A stretch of 64,000 nt of DNA from DATJOJ01 sp035507035 (GCA_035507035.1 DATJOJ010000048.1:413366-477365); one strand, 5' to 3'; shown: positions 1 to 8,638, counted from the stretch's first letter. Made by a program: numbers and translations. The notes: generated by a model from the sequence alone, not told the origin.

Positions 1-2334
1 ATCCTGCAGCGTGGCTCCCGCAGCCACCACCCACCGCACGGCTTCCGGTACTTCTTTGCCGTACGGATTTTGCAGATAGGTGCCGCCCCCAGTCGGAATC
101 AACCCAAAGCAATTCGAGTTTCTTGCGCAAAGTTGAGGGCCCGTCGGCGTCAAAGTATAGAACGTCGAATCGTCTGCATCGTCTTGGGTAAAAATGGCAC
201 GGGAGTCCGCAAGGTCGGCATCGAAAACCAGGTGTTCCGCGGGCGTGTAATAGTTCCCAACCTCTATGCCGTAGCGGTTGCTCGACTGTTGCGAGGGACT
301 CGTGCCTCCGGTGTCGCCATCCTGCAGCAGTTCGGAATTACTGTGCAGATACCAGATCTCGACCGTGCTTTGAAGTTGTGGGATGGCCGCGGTGCGCACT
401 CCGATTTCCGCGCCTTTGGTTGCGACCAGGAAAGGAATTTTAGTCGGGTTCGTCGGATTGTAGGTCGGCGTATTGTAGTAAGGAAAGTCCGGCGAAACAG
501 GTTCATATAGTTGACTAGAGCCACGCACGTCGTTGGTGTGGTAGCTGAATCCACCCTGCACATAGAACTCGGAATTGGCCCATGGACCGACGGTCAAACT
601 TGCTTTGGGGCTGGGCAGGAACTTGCTGACCGATTGGCCGCTATTGGGATTGAAGTTGGCAGGGAAATTTCCAGGATAGTTGGGGAAGTTGGGGTTGATA
701 GGGTTTGTAAAGCTGGTGATGACCCCTTCGCCGTAGTCGCCGCGGAAGGCCAGGATGGAGCGAAATTTCTCCGCCCACTGGACCTTGGTTGTCACCCAGG
801 GACTTACGATCGTCTCGGTAAATTTATTCAAGTCCGTGGCCGCGGGCAAAACCGCGACCTGATCGAGAAACGAGGGTACATCCAGATAGTTGGCCGTATA
901 GAAAGTTTTGTCCGTACGCAAGCGATCTTCCGTCCGGAAAAGCCCATTGTGAATCCAACCGTTGCGGACTTGCATGCCGAACGTGGTTTCGGTCTTGCGG
1001 CCGAAGAAGTGGCCGGAAATCGTATGGCGTGCATCGAATCCAGCCACCCAGCGTCGGTCCTGCTGTTCGAACTGGTCGCCCTTATAAGGATCGACCAGAT
1101 AGTAGGTAAAATCGGAGAACAGGTTGAGATCGTAATAGAACCCGTAGGCCATCAGTGACGTTTCCGAACTTTCGCCTTTGTGATGCCATTCGCCTTGCAA
1201 GCTGTAACGCTGCGATCTGCCGCCATCGTTTGGGTTCAGTGAGCCGAAGAAACCGACGACGGGTATCGCCGTGTAGGGAAGTTGATCGCTCGAGTTCCAT
1301 CGGGCTCCATCGTAAGCGCGGGTCGTGATGCTGAAGCCATTGGCATCGGTTCCCTGGCTGTAAGTTACAAGGCCATTGAATTTGTAATAGTTGTCCGGAT
1401 GCACCCACGGGCCGCCGTCGTGATACGCTTCCCCGCCATACAGCAAGCAGCCCTTGCCCAGCTTTTGCGATACGCCGAAAACGAGCCGGGCAAACTGGTA
1501 CATGCCACCGTCGACCTGGAGGAAGTTCTGCGGCAGCGTCTTGTAATACACCACCTGGGCATTTCCCGCCGAGCCATAGTCGCCGACATTGGCATAGTAA
1601 GGACCCTTCTCGGCATCAATCCTCTGTACAAACTCCGGGATGACGGTGTTCATGTCCGAGTAGCCCTCGCCGTGCGCGTGCGAGGGCAGGTTCAGCGGCA
1701 TGCCGTCCAGAAAAATGGCGAAGTCCGTGCCGTGGTCGAGATTGAAACCGCGCAAAAAATACTGGTTGGCCTTACCGCCGCCGGCGTGTTGCGTGATGAT
1801 GAGACCGGGGAGCGCCTCCAAAATTTCTCCCGAGCGAAGAATCGGGCGATTTTGAAGTTCCTCTGCGCCCACCGTTACCTGGCCGGCGGACGTGGCAATT
1901 CCAACAAGATCATCCGCCCGGCCTTGCACGTTGATGGTCGTGCTCAGGGCGCTCACAGCCAGGGAGATGCGCAGCGGTGCCAGCACCCCAGCGCCTATGA
2001 CGACGGGGATCTCCTTCGTTTCAAAACCAGGATTCGATACCACGAGTCGATAGTTGCCCTCCGGGAGTCCGGAAATAATGAAGGAGCCATCGCTCTCCGA
2101 GCGCGCCGTTCTTTGTACCGCACCGCCTGCGCCCCAAACCTGTACTGTCGCTCCTGCGATCACCGCACCAGAGGTGTCAACAATAGTTCCTGACAGAGGC
2201 TGAGAATCTTTTTCGCTTGATGCGTGCCGCTGCCCCTGCGGGACCGCAATCCGGCCGTAGACACCATTGTCTTGCGCCGCAAGCAGGCGAAGAGTTACAG
2301 GAAGCAGCAAGAGGATGATCCATGGTCTATGCAT
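1..2334 (-). CDS. TonB-dependent outer-membrane receptor, C-terminus cut off by window edge
   Basis: 778 codons are open from the ATG at 2334 to the window edge, so the C-terminal barrel strands are missing. The product starts with a signal peptide (MHRPWIILLLLPVTLRLLAA). A carboxypeptidase-regulatory-like domain follows at about residues 40-115 (SGTIVDTSGAVIAGATV), then a plug domain at about 125-235 (LRGFNLDHGTDFAIFLDG) and an aromatic-rich barrel. The family imports metal chelates or other large solutes across the outer membrane using TonB energy. The nikR gene lies just upstream on the same strand, and two inverted repeats sit in the 235-bp gap. A nickel or cobalt substrate is therefore a reasonable inference, but the sequence does not prove it. 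Several apparent ORFs on the opposite strand here are shadows. Confidence 0.9.
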   Translation of the reverse strand, partial: MHRPWIILLLLPVTLRLLAAQDNGVYGRIAVPQGQRHASSEKDSQPLSGTIVDTSGAVIAGATVQVWGAGGAVQRTARSESDGSFIISGLPEGNYRLVVSNPGFETKEIPVVIGAGVLAPLRISLAVSALSTTINVQGRADDLVGIATSAGQVTVGAEELQNRPILRSGEILEALPGLIITQHAGGGKANQYFLRGFNLDHGTDFAIFLDGMPLNLPSHAHGEGYSDMNTVIPEFVQRIDAEKGPYYANVGDYGSAGNAQVVYYKTLPQNFLQVDGGMYQFARLVFGVSQKLGKGCLLYGGEAYHDGGPWVHPDNYYKFNGLVTYSQGTDANGFSITTRAYDGARWNSSDQLPYTAIPVVGFFGSLNPNDGGRSQRYSLQGEWHHKGESSETSLMAYGFYYDLNLFSDFTYYLVDPYKGDQFEQQDRRWVAGFDARHTISGHFFGRKTETTFGMQVRNGWIHNGLFRTEDRLRTDKTFYTANYLDVPSFLDQVAVLPAATDLNKFTETIVSPWVTTKVQWAEKFRSILAFRGDYGEGVITSFTNPINPNFPNYPGNFPANFNPNSGQSVSKFLPSPKASLTVGPWANSEFYVQGGFSYHTNDVRGSSQLYEPVSPDFPYYNTPTYNPTNPTKIPFLVATKGAEIGVRTAAIPQLQSTVEIWYLHSNSELLQDGDTGGTSPSQQSSNRYGIEVGNYYTPAEHLVFDADLADSRAIFTQDDADDSTFYTLTPTGPQLCARNSNCFGLIPTGGGTYLQNPYGKEVPEAVRWVVAAGATLQD

Positions 2335-2378
2335 CCATCTTTTCCCAGTACAGAATGGAAAGTGAAGGTTGAGTCATC

Positions 2379-2399
2379 GCACGATTCTCACTATCGTGC
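2379..2399. promoter_or_regulatory. Inverted repeat GCACGAT-N7-ATCGTGC upstream of the TonB receptor
   Basis: Perfect 7-bp arms with a 7-bp spacer, centred 55 bp upstream of the receptor start codon. The position suits an operator overlapping or following the promoter. It does not match the Escherichia coli NikR half-site (GTATGA), so binding by the neighbouring NikR is only a possibility. Confidence 0.45.
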
Positions 2400-2443
2400 T
2401 ACCTTTCGGTATACCATGCTCTGCTAGTACTCCTGGACTTGTA

Positions 2444-2459
2444 TGTGACAGGTGTCACA
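2444..2459. promoter_or_regulatory. CRP-type site TGTGA-CAGGTG-TCACA
   Basis: Perfect match to the classical TGTGA-N6-TCACA palindrome, about 110 bp upstream of the TonB receptor start. Similar sites occur at 10005, 51554, 51576, 52728, 53022 and 53045 in this window. The Crp/Fnr protein encoded at 7749 carries the recognition-helix residues expected for this sequence. Confidence 0.65.
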
Positions 2460-2569
2460 CCGCCGACTCGGCGACTGAAATACAATATTACGAATTGGAT
2501 AATCATGCTACCAGTTCTTTGCGAACGCTCGCCGGGACTGGCAGGGAGCGCCGGGCGATCCTTGGACAA

Positions 2570-3007
2570 TCAGTAATGAGCGTGCCGATGCGGTGAAACC
2601 GTACCCGGCGAGCTCATAACCAGGCGCCCATGGCGAACTCCCTTGGTGCTGATCAGTTTGTCGGCAAGTTGTTGAACACCGCGGGACCGACCGCGCAGGA
2701 GCACCACTTCAAGGCACGTATCGTGGTCCAGATGCGCATGCAGCGTAGAGATAACGACTTCGTGATGTTGATGCTGGAGATCAGCCAGTTTTTCTGGAAG
2801 AAGACGGGTGTGATGATCATAGATCAGCGTGACGGTTCCGACGACCAGAGCTTTCGAGGCCACGACCGCCGTTCCAACCAGCCGGTCCCGGATCAGGTCG
2901 CGAAAGGCTTCGGATCGGTTATCGTAGCCTTTCTCAGCGATGAACTTGTCAAAACGATCGAGCAGATCCGACTCCAACGACACTCCGATTCTGCTGAGCT
3001 GCGCCAT
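2570..3007 (-). CDS. nikR: Nickel-responsive transcriptional regulator NikR
   Basis: 145 residues, normal length for the family. The N-terminal ribbon-helix-helix DNA-binding domain is at residues 1-45 (RIGVSLESDLLDRFDKFIAE). The C-terminal ACT-like metal domain carries the nickel ligands: H79, H90, H92 and C98 correspond to H76, H87, H89 and C95 of the E. coli protein (segment TLHAHLDHDTCLE). Ni(II) binding switches the tetramer to a DNA-binding form that represses nickel uptake. The TonB receptor lies downstream on the same strand, and a [NiFe] hydrogenase operon lies about 34 kb away. Both are plausible targets. The start at 3007 gives the canonical N-terminus. Confidence 0.93.
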   Translation of the reverse strand: MAQLSRIGVSLESDLLDRFDKFIAEKGYDNRSEAFRDLIRDRLVGTAVVASKALVVGTVTLIYDHHTRLLPEKLADLQHQHHEVVISTLHAHLDHDTCLEVVLLRGRSRGVQQLADKLISTKGVRHGRLVMSSPGTVSPHRHAHY

Positions 3008-3155
3008 GGATGCCTCATCCAGAAAACTTTGGTTCTAGCGTAGCACGTTTAACAGATGGAGTAACACGCTCGTTCCCGCGTGCCCGAAGTCCAGCAAATA
3101 ATAATGTCGGCGCACCCCTCATCCCATCCGGGGACAGACGCGAGGGGTCGGGGCA

Positions 3156-3784
3156 TTACTTCGCATCCGCCACAGCCACATACGCTCCCAGCCCAATCAG
3201 TGTCAACCCAGTCGCCATCCGTTGCCTTCGTCTCAGCTTCGCAGACGATCGCAGCCGCGCACCGATCGGAGCCGCCATAAGGGTTACGATTAAGTCGCAC
3301 AAAGTATTCAGGCTCACCGAGATCGCTCCCAGCGCGAGAAACTGCCAGAACACTCCGCCGCTGGCCCGGTTGACGAATTGTGGGATGAACGCCAGAAAGA
3401 ACAACGCCGTCTTCGGATTCAGCGCTTCCGTAGCAATCCCCTGCCAGAAAGGGCTGCGACGCGTCGTCGCCTCGTCTTGCACGATGCCGGTATCTCTCGC
3501 GCGCTCAGGAGCATCCGTACTCCCAGATAAACCAAGTACGCCGCGCCTGCATACTTGACGACGGAAAATGCCACAGCTGATGTAGCCAACACCAGCGACA
3601 GCCCCGTAGCTGCGGCCACAACATGCACCAACCCTCCACAAAATGTTCCTAAAGACGACAACACGCCTTCCCGCCGTCCTCCGGCCAGCGTGCGCGCCAG
3701 CACATAAAGCATTCCTGGCCCGGGTGCGACTGCCAACAGCGTTGCCGCGCCAAGAAAAAGAACTAGACGATGCGCTTCGAACAT
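3156..3784 (-). pseudogene. LysE/RhtB-family amino-acid exporter, frameshifted
   Basis: Two overlapping frames together make one LysE-type transporter of about 209 residues. Frame one (3784 down to about 3500) encodes the N-terminal half, with the family motif APGPGMLYVLARTLAGGRR and helices up to LVYLGVRMLLSARE. Frame two (about 3500 to 3156) supplies the C-terminal half (FWQGIATEALNPKTALFFLA, then two more helices). The switch needs one added base near 3490-3510 (sequence around GCGCGAGAGATACC). Either the gene is recently inactivated or the assembly has a one-base error. Intact family members are inner-membrane exporters of lysine, homoserine or threonine. The gene sits alone between nikR and the divergent pseudouridine synthase gene. 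Confidence 0.8.
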
Positions 3785-3839
3785 GCTGGCATTCTATCGG
3801 AGACCGCAAGCACTCGGCGCGAATCGGGTAGCATAAAGC

Positions 3840-4589
3840 GTGCCCCAGACAGATCCTCCCCGGCGAGTTGGCTTGGCCCGCGCGCTCTCGAAGGCAGGAT
3901 ATTGCTCGCGCTCCACAGCTTTCGAACTCGTTCGCGCCGGACGTGTCCGCTCGAACGGGGTGGTGGTCCGCGATCCCGAGCGGCCAGTTCAGGTTGCGCA
4001 CGATCACATCGAGATCGATGGCCATGCACTTTCCGCGCCGGCCAAGCTCTATCTGATGTTGAATAAGCCACGCGGCGTGGTCACGACCGCCTCCGACGAA
4101 AAGGGCCGGGGAACCGTCTACGCATATCTCGACCCAAACCTTCCTTGGGTTGCCCCCGTTGGCCGTCTCGATAAAGCCAGCGAGGGTCTTCTGCTCCTGA
4201 CCAACGATTCCGAATGGGCCGCCCGTGTCACCGCCCCCGAAACGCACCTCGATAAGACCTATCACGTGCAGATCGGCAGCCTTTCTGACGAACGGATCAT
4301 CGAAGCTCTGACCCGCGGAATCTCGATGGATGGCGAACTCCTCAGAGCAAAAAGTTCCCGCCTGTTGCGTCAGGGAGACAAGAACTCGTGGCTCGAGATT
4401 GTGCTCGACGAAGGCAAAAACCGGCAGATTCGTCGCATGCTCACGGCCTTGGGAATCGAGGTGCTGCGGCTGGTTCGAGTCGCAGTCGGCCCGTTGCCCT
4501 TGGGCACACTGAAAAAAGGATCGTCACGGTCTTTGACCGTCGCAGAAAAAGCAGAACTAGACGCCGCCATGGATCGCAAAACCAAATGA
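3840..4589 (+). CDS. 16S/23S rRNA pseudouridine synthase, RsuA/RluB family
   Basis: 249 residues from a GTG start. An S4 RNA-binding domain at about 10-60 (LARALSKAGYCSRSTAFELV) is followed by the catalytic domain. The catalytic aspartate is D111 in VGRLDKASEGLLLLTND, and the family C-terminal motif is GKNRQIRRML. The enzyme isomerises a specific uridine in ribosomal RNA; whether it is RsuA-, RluB- or RluE/F-type cannot be decided from sequence alone. Its stop codon overlaps the ATG of the photolyase gene, so the two are probably co-transcribed. Confidence 0.9.
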   Translation: MPQTDPPRRVGLARALSKAGYCSRSTAFELVRAGRVRSNGVVVRDPERPVQVAHDHIEIDGHALSAPAKLYLMLNKPRGVVTTASDEKGRGTVYAYLDPNLPWVAPVGRLDKASEGLLLLTNDSEWAARVTAPETHLDKTYHVQIGSLSDERIIEALTRGISMDGELLRAKSSRLLRQGDKNSWLEIVLDEGKNRQIRRMLTALGIEVLRLVRVAVGPLPLGTLKKGSSRSLTVAEKAELDAAMDRKTK

Positions 4590-5962
4590 ACGCGATTGAA
4601 AAACTCAGCCAAAACGCCCGGATTACCGTTCGTCGGCCCGGCCCTACTGATCCCGATGGCAAGTGCGTGGCGTATTGGATGCAACGCGCCCAACGCGGCA
4701 TGGACAATCCGGCTCTGGACATTGCCATCGCCCTCGGCAACGAGTTAGGCAAGCCGGTCGTCGTGTTTTTCGCGCCAGTTCCCTTTTACCCGAACGCAAA
4801 CCTTCGCCACTATCACTTTCTTCGATCCGCCATCCCCGATATCGCAAACGAGGTCAACAATCGTCGCGCAGGATTTGTGCTTCGAGCTTTTCCCGATCAC
4901 AGCCTGTTGAAATTTTCCGAGGATGTCCGGGCAGCCATCGTCGTTGGAGACGAAAATCCCCTGCGCGAGACGGAACATTGGCGAGAGCGCGCGGCATCGC
5001 GCCTCAAAGTCCCGCTGTGGACAGTCGATTCCGATGTTATTGTTCCGTCGCGGCTGTTCCACAAAGAACAGTACGCCGCCCGCACCATTCGCCCGCGTAT
5101 TCACGCCCTGCTGCCTGAATTTCTGAAACCGTCAAAAAATCTGAAAGCGCAAGTCCCCTGGACCAAGCCTCGCGGGCTTGGTTCGCTTCCACTGGATGAT
5201 GACTTCACTGCGCCGTGGAACCTGGATGGAACGGTTTCAGCCGTTCCGGCGTGGCAGGGCGGCAGCCGGCAGGCCACTCGAATTCTCCGCGAATTCGTTC
5301 GCAAGCGGCTAGAAGGATATCCGCACGATCGCAATCATCCAGAATGCGATGGCACCAGCCGGCTTTCGCCATACCTGCATTTCGGTCATATCAGCCCGCT
5401 GACCGTCGCGTTGGCGGTTCAAAAAGCGTCCGCCTCCAAGAAAGCCAGGGACGCGTTCCTGGAACAACTAATCGTGCGCCGCGAACTAGCCATCAATTTT
5501 GTTCGCTTCAATCCTTCGTACGATTCGTTTGAATCCATGGAGCGCTGGGCTGATCGATCGTTTTCGCAACACGCCCGCGATCAGCGTTCTGTCTTATACA
5601 ACGAAAAGCAATTGCAGAATGCCGAAACCCACGACCCCTTATGGAACGCGGCACAGAAGCAACTGGTACTCACTGGCTGGATGCACAACTACATGCGGAT
5701 GTATTGGGCGAAGAAAATTCTGGAATGGAGTCCATCCGTGTCGCTAGCCTATCAACGCGCAGTCGGGCTTAACGACCGTTACGAACTCGATGGCCGCGAT
5801 CCCAACGGCTATGCCGGAATTGCCTGGGCCATCGTGGGCAAGCATGACCGCCCGTGGTTCGAGCGCCCAGTCTTCGGACAGATCCGCTACATGTCCTACG
5901 AGAGCACTTCACGGAAATTTGATTCGAAGAAGTACATCCGCGAAATCGAGCAGTTGGAGTAA
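4586..5962 (+). CDS. phrB: Class II CPD photolyase (deoxyribodipyrimidine photo-lyase)
   Basis: 458 residues starting at the ATG that overlaps the preceding stop codon (ATGA). The class II signature is clear: N-terminal RXXXX-CVAYWMQRAQR, then WMHNYMRMYWAKKILEW, and the C-terminal FAD-site block NDRYELDGRDPNGYAGIAWA. The enzyme uses blue light and reduced FAD to split cyclobutane pyrimidine dimers in DNA. A longer upstream reading of the frame overlaps the pseudouridine synthase gene and has no family similarity, so 4586 is preferred. Confidence 0.93.
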   Translation: MNAIEKLSQNARITVRRPGPTDPDGKCVAYWMQRAQRGMDNPALDIAIALGNELGKPVVVFFAPVPFYPNANLRHYHFLRSAIPDIANEVNNRRAGFVLRAFPDHSLLKFSEDVRAAIVVGDENPLRETEHWRERAASRLKVPLWTVDSDVIVPSRLFHKEQYAARTIRPRIHALLPEFLKPSKNLKAQVPWTKPRGLGSLPLDDDFTAPWNLDGTVSAVPAWQGGSRQATRILREFVRKRLEGYPHDRNHPECDGTSRLSPYLHFGHISPLTVALAVQKASASKKARDAFLEQLIVRRELAINFVRFNPSYDSFESMERWADRSFSQHARDQRSVLYNEKQLQNAETHDPLWNAAQKQLVLTGWMHNYMRMYWAKKILEWSPSVSLAYQRAVGLNDRYELDGRDPNGYAGIAWAIVGKHDRPWFERPVFGQIRYMSYESTSRKFDSKKYIREIEQLE

Positions 5963-5971
5963 AGGCTTTGG

Positions 5972-6544
5972 TTACTTCGCCGGAGAAACCGCCATGAATG
6001 GCATGCCAGCGGCGACCTTGGTGGCGAGTTCCAATTGCTGAACATCGTTGGTGGTGAAGTCCGGGCCGGCGGATCCAGCATCGAAACCCTTGCGGGAAAC
6101 TTGGATCACGCCCAGAACTTTCCGCTCGGGCGTAAGCACCGCCGCCGACATGAGTTTCTGGATGGCGGAATTCTCGGATTCGTCTTGCTCCTCCGGTCCC
6201 GTTAGCTTGACCGTCTCGAACACCCGCGCATGCCTCACTTTGGTGAAGCTATTGAATAGCTCGGTCTTTTTCGTGCTGGCCGTATGCGCCGCGACCGACG
6301 AAGAACTCGACACTGGGATCGATCCCGCTGTCTTGAGCTGTTCGGGGAAGAGAAACTTGAGCAACCCATGCTCCAGCCGCATCAAAGCGACTTCCTTGGG
6401 GCGTACACCAAACATCTTGGCCAAGGCCGCGCAAAACTTATCGGGGGTGCGAGCCTGTCCCAGCACGTACTCAAGAGATCGATCGGGCGCCAGGGCTGCA
6501 CTCGCTGCAGAGAACCCTTGCCCGGAGCGTGTAGTTTCCGCCAT
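5972..6544 (-). CDS. GAF-domain protein of unknown function
   Basis: 190 residues from the ATG at 6544; an upstream TTG at 6559 is possible. The pattern fits a single GAF fold at about residues 20-180: an N-terminal helix (SLEYVLGQARTPDKFCAALA), a middle segment rich in Ser/Thr, then LMSAAVLTPERKVLGVIQVS, which resembles the core strand region of GAF sensors. No output domain is attached, so it is a stand-alone sensory or scaffold protein. It converges with the photolyase gene (9-bp gap). Its upstream region holds two adjacent palindromes. Confidence 0.65.
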   Translation of the reverse strand: MAETTRSGQGFSAASAALAPDRSLEYVLGQARTPDKFCAALAKMFGVRPKEVALMRLEHGLLKFLFPEQLKTAGSIPVSSSSSVAAHTASTKKTELFNSFTKVRHARVFETVKLTGPEEQDESENSAIQKLMSAAVLTPERKVLGVIQVSRKGFDAGSAGPDFTTNDVQQLELATKVAAGMPFMAVSPAK

Positions 6545-6576
6545 AGTGACCCGCGTCAATGCCGTGCTGTGTAAGG

Positions 6577-6609
6577 GTTACGCAGTAACACCCGTCACCA
6601 TGGTGACGG
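6577..6609. promoter_or_regulatory. Two adjacent perfect palindromes upstream of the GAF gene
   Basis: GTTAC-GCA-GTAAC at 6577-6589 is followed two bases later by the 18-bp perfect palindrome CCGTCACCATGGTGACGG at 6592-6609. They lie 33-65 bp upstream of the GAF-protein start codon and just beyond the 3' end of the rhodanese gene. They could be operators for a dimeric regulator or form RNA hairpins. No known motif was recognised. Confidence 0.45.
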
Positions 6610-6668
6610 TTCGTCTCCGCTCCGGCAAGTTACCGAGGTACCCCCCGCCGAGGCAGCGAGAAATCAGC

Positions 6669-7046
6669 CTAATCCCGCGTTAGCGGATAGCCTTTTTCCC
6701 GCCATTCCCGAATCCCGCCGTCCATCGAAATCACGTTCGTATAGCCCATTTTTTTCAAATTGTCGGCTGCCAGTGCCGAACGGAAGCCTCCGCCGCAATA
6801 AAGAATCATCTTCGCATTTACGTCGGGTACCCGCTGTTCGATGTCGCGTTCAATGATTCCCTTGCCTAGCGAAATCGCTCCCGGCAGATGGTCCTTGGCG
6901 AACTCGCTCGCCTCGCGGACATCAATCAGCAAGAATTTATCACCGCGATCGAGCTTCGATTTCACCTCGTCAACCGTCGTTTCCTGAATTCGCGTGCGCG
7001 CATCGTCGACGATCTTGAGAAATCGTGGGGGATGCTGGTGTGCCAT
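6669..7046 (-). CDS. Rhodanese-like sulfurtransferase domain protein
   Basis: 125 residues, a single rhodanese domain. The active-site loop is CGGGFRS (catalytic Cys in ILYCGGGFRSALAA), preceded by the family motif LLIDVREASEFAKDHLPGA and ending in the usual GG-IREW block. The start at 7046 is chosen because GGAGG lies five bases upstream; another in-frame ATG is at 7058. Single-domain rhodaneses carry persulfide sulfur between partners. It is cytoplasmic, with no signal peptide, and no neighbour points to a specific partner. Confidence 0.88.
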   Translation of the reverse strand: MAHQHPPRFLKIVDDARTRIQETTVDEVKSKLDRGDKFLLIDVREASEFAKDHLPGAISLGKGIIERDIEQRVPDVNAKMILYCGGGFRSALAADNLKKMGYTNVISMDGGIREWREKGYPLTRD

Positions 7047-7142
7047 GCGGGCCTCCATTTGGTCAGTCGCAGCGGTGGCAGAGATGCCCCCTTCTGCATC
7101 AGTAATTTTAGCTGAGGTAGATTTCGAAGGCGCTGCCGGGCC

Positions 7143-7568
7143 TTAAGCCTCCGAAGCCGGCTTCGATACTTCTGACGAGCCGCCTTCGGTGAACACCGCG
7201 TCGGGCGCGACGACCGTGGCTGCCGCCCCTTGCAGCATGCTATCGAGATCGGTCTGTAACTGGCTGCGGTCTTTTTCCGCCAGATTCTGGAACTCAAAGG
7301 GCTGCAGATACCCCTGCGTCGCCCACATTGGAAATAGCGCCCGCGCGTGGCTACGAATCGTTGTACTGCGCAGGTGAAAAATTACCTCGATGCCAATGCC
7401 CTCATCCAACGGCCTCTCCATGTGCATCAAGCCGCCCGTAACCGAGATCTGATGCAGCTTGGCGCGAACCTGTCGTCCATTTTCCAGTCGCACCAACGCC
7501 AATACCGTTCCACCGAGTTTCACCCGGACCGGACGAGTCGCGGCGCCCCTCTGGACAGGCGATTGCAT
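7143..7568 (-). CDS. PilZ-type domain protein
   Basis: 141 residues from the ATG at 7568; the frame extends further upstream but without recognisable protein features. The segment TRPVRVKLGGTVLALV, then a GG turn (QISVTGGLMHMERPL), resembles PilZ domains, which sense cyclic di-GMP. The usual RxxxR motif is weak (only TRPVR), so c-di-GMP binding is uncertain. The tail after about residue 100 is Ala/Ser rich. The gene is divergent from the Crp/Fnr regulator at 7749. Confidence 0.55.
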   Translation of the reverse strand: MQSPVQRGAATRPVRVKLGGTVLALVRLENGRQVRAKLHQISVTGGLMHMERPLDEGIGIEVIFHLRSTTIRSHARALFPMWATQGYLQPFEFQNLAEKDRSQLQTDLDSMLQGAAATVVAPDAVFTEGGSSEVSKPASEA

Positions 7569-7701
7569 TGTAAAACTATGGCATCCTGTCATCGCCCTAT
7601 GGCAGATTACGAAAGATGAGGCTCCAATGCCTGCGCAGAAGTGCATGGTCTTTCGGACCTCGGCGGGGACAACAAGCCTAAAACAGCGCCAAATGCGGCA
7701 G

Positions 7702-7719
7702 ATCACGTTAATTAGTGAT
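7702..7719. promoter_or_regulatory. Imperfect palindrome ATCAC-N8-GTGAT upstream of the Crp/Fnr gene
   Basis: Five-bp arms around an A+T-rich centre (GTTAATTA), 30-47 bp upstream of the Crp/Fnr start codon. The position suits autoregulation or a promoter overlap. The arms are oriented opposite to the TGTGA-N6-TCACA sites found elsewhere, so it may belong to a different factor. Confidence 0.3.
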
Positions 7720-7748
7720 ATATTCGCCTCTGGGAAGGTGCTCCGGGC

Positions 7749-8465
7749 ATGAGTGTGCCCTACGGTCTACAACTTACCGAGAATTGCCTGATCTGCAAAC
7801 TGCGTCATTCTGGTTTTTTCTGCGATCTTCCCAAGAACTCACTTGAAGACCTCGAAAAAATCAAGTACGCGAGCGCTTTCCCGCAAGGCGCAATCTTATT
7901 CGTGGAAGGCCAAGCCGCCCGCGGCGCTTACATTATCTGCAGCGGAAGAGTGAAGCTGTCGACCACCTCGCGGGACGGCAAAACCCTGATTTTGCGTATC
8001 GCGCAAGGCGGCGAGGTCCTCGGCCTCCATGCCACCGTTTCTGGGAAGCCTTACGAACTTACGGCTGAAACCCTGCAACCCTGCCAACTCGACTTCATCA
8101 AGCGCGACGACTTTCTGCGTTTTCTGCAAAATCACGCGGATGCGTGTCTGACTGCCGCGCAGCATCTCAGCCAGAATTGTCAGGATGCTTACGAGATGAT
8201 CCGTTCCCTCGGTCTCTCGCACTCTGTCTCTGAAAAACTCGCCCGGTTGCTGCTGGAATGGGCTTCGGATGGCGAGACCACGAAAGACGGAATTCGCATC
8301 AAGATTGCTCTCACTCACGAAGAGATTGCGCAATTAATCGGTACTTCGCGGGAAACTGTAACGCGTGTTTTGAGCGAATTCCGTGAGCACCATCTGGCCC
8401 ACCTGCACGGATCAACTCTGCTCATCCAGAATAAGATCGGCTTGGAAAAACTGATCGGCTCTTAG
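7749..8465 (+). CDS. Crp/Fnr-family transcriptional regulator with FNR-like cysteines
   Basis: 238 residues. The N-terminal segment carries C13-x2-C16-x8-C25, and C112 lies in the sensor domain. This arrangement recalls the four [4Fe-4S] ligands of FNR (C20, C23, C29, C122), so redox or oxygen sensing is plausible. The cNMP-type beta-roll spans about 35-130, a dimer helix 140-175, and the winged helix 185-235. The recognition helix GTSRETVTRVLSEF has R-E-x-x-x-R like E. coli CRP (R180, E181, R185), not the E-x-x-S-R of FNR. It should therefore read TGTGA half-sites, and seven such palindromes occur in this window. It lies upstream of the orphan CuA subunit gene on the same strand, 173 bp away. 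Confidence 0.88.
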   Translation: MSVPYGLQLTENCLICKLRHSGFFCDLPKNSLEDLEKIKYASAFPQGAILFVEGQAARGAYIICSGRVKLSTTSRDGKTLILRIAQGGEVLGLHATVSGKPYELTAETLQPCQLDFIKRDDFLRFLQNHADACLTAAQHLSQNCQDAYEMIRSLGLSHSVSEKLARLLLEWASDGETTKDGIRIKIALTHEEIAQLIGTSRETVTRVLSEFREHHLAHLHGSTLLIQNKIGLEKLIGS

Positions 8466-8638
8466 TTACGGCTCAGTCTGATCTCCTCATTGGCCTCATC
8501 CCGACAGCTTGCGCTTTCACCAGTGGGCCGAGGGATCTCAAAACCCAATAGCTTAGTTTCTTGGGCGCCCGTTTGCTGCTTTCTCTTGTCACCCCTCCGC
8601 GACTCCAGCATCATTAAAATTGATATAGTGAGCACTCA

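Noticed and set aside
1282..2193. 303-codon plus-strand frame
   Set aside because: It lies antisense to the well-supported TonB receptor; composition is Arg/Ala-rich shadow sequence without motifs.
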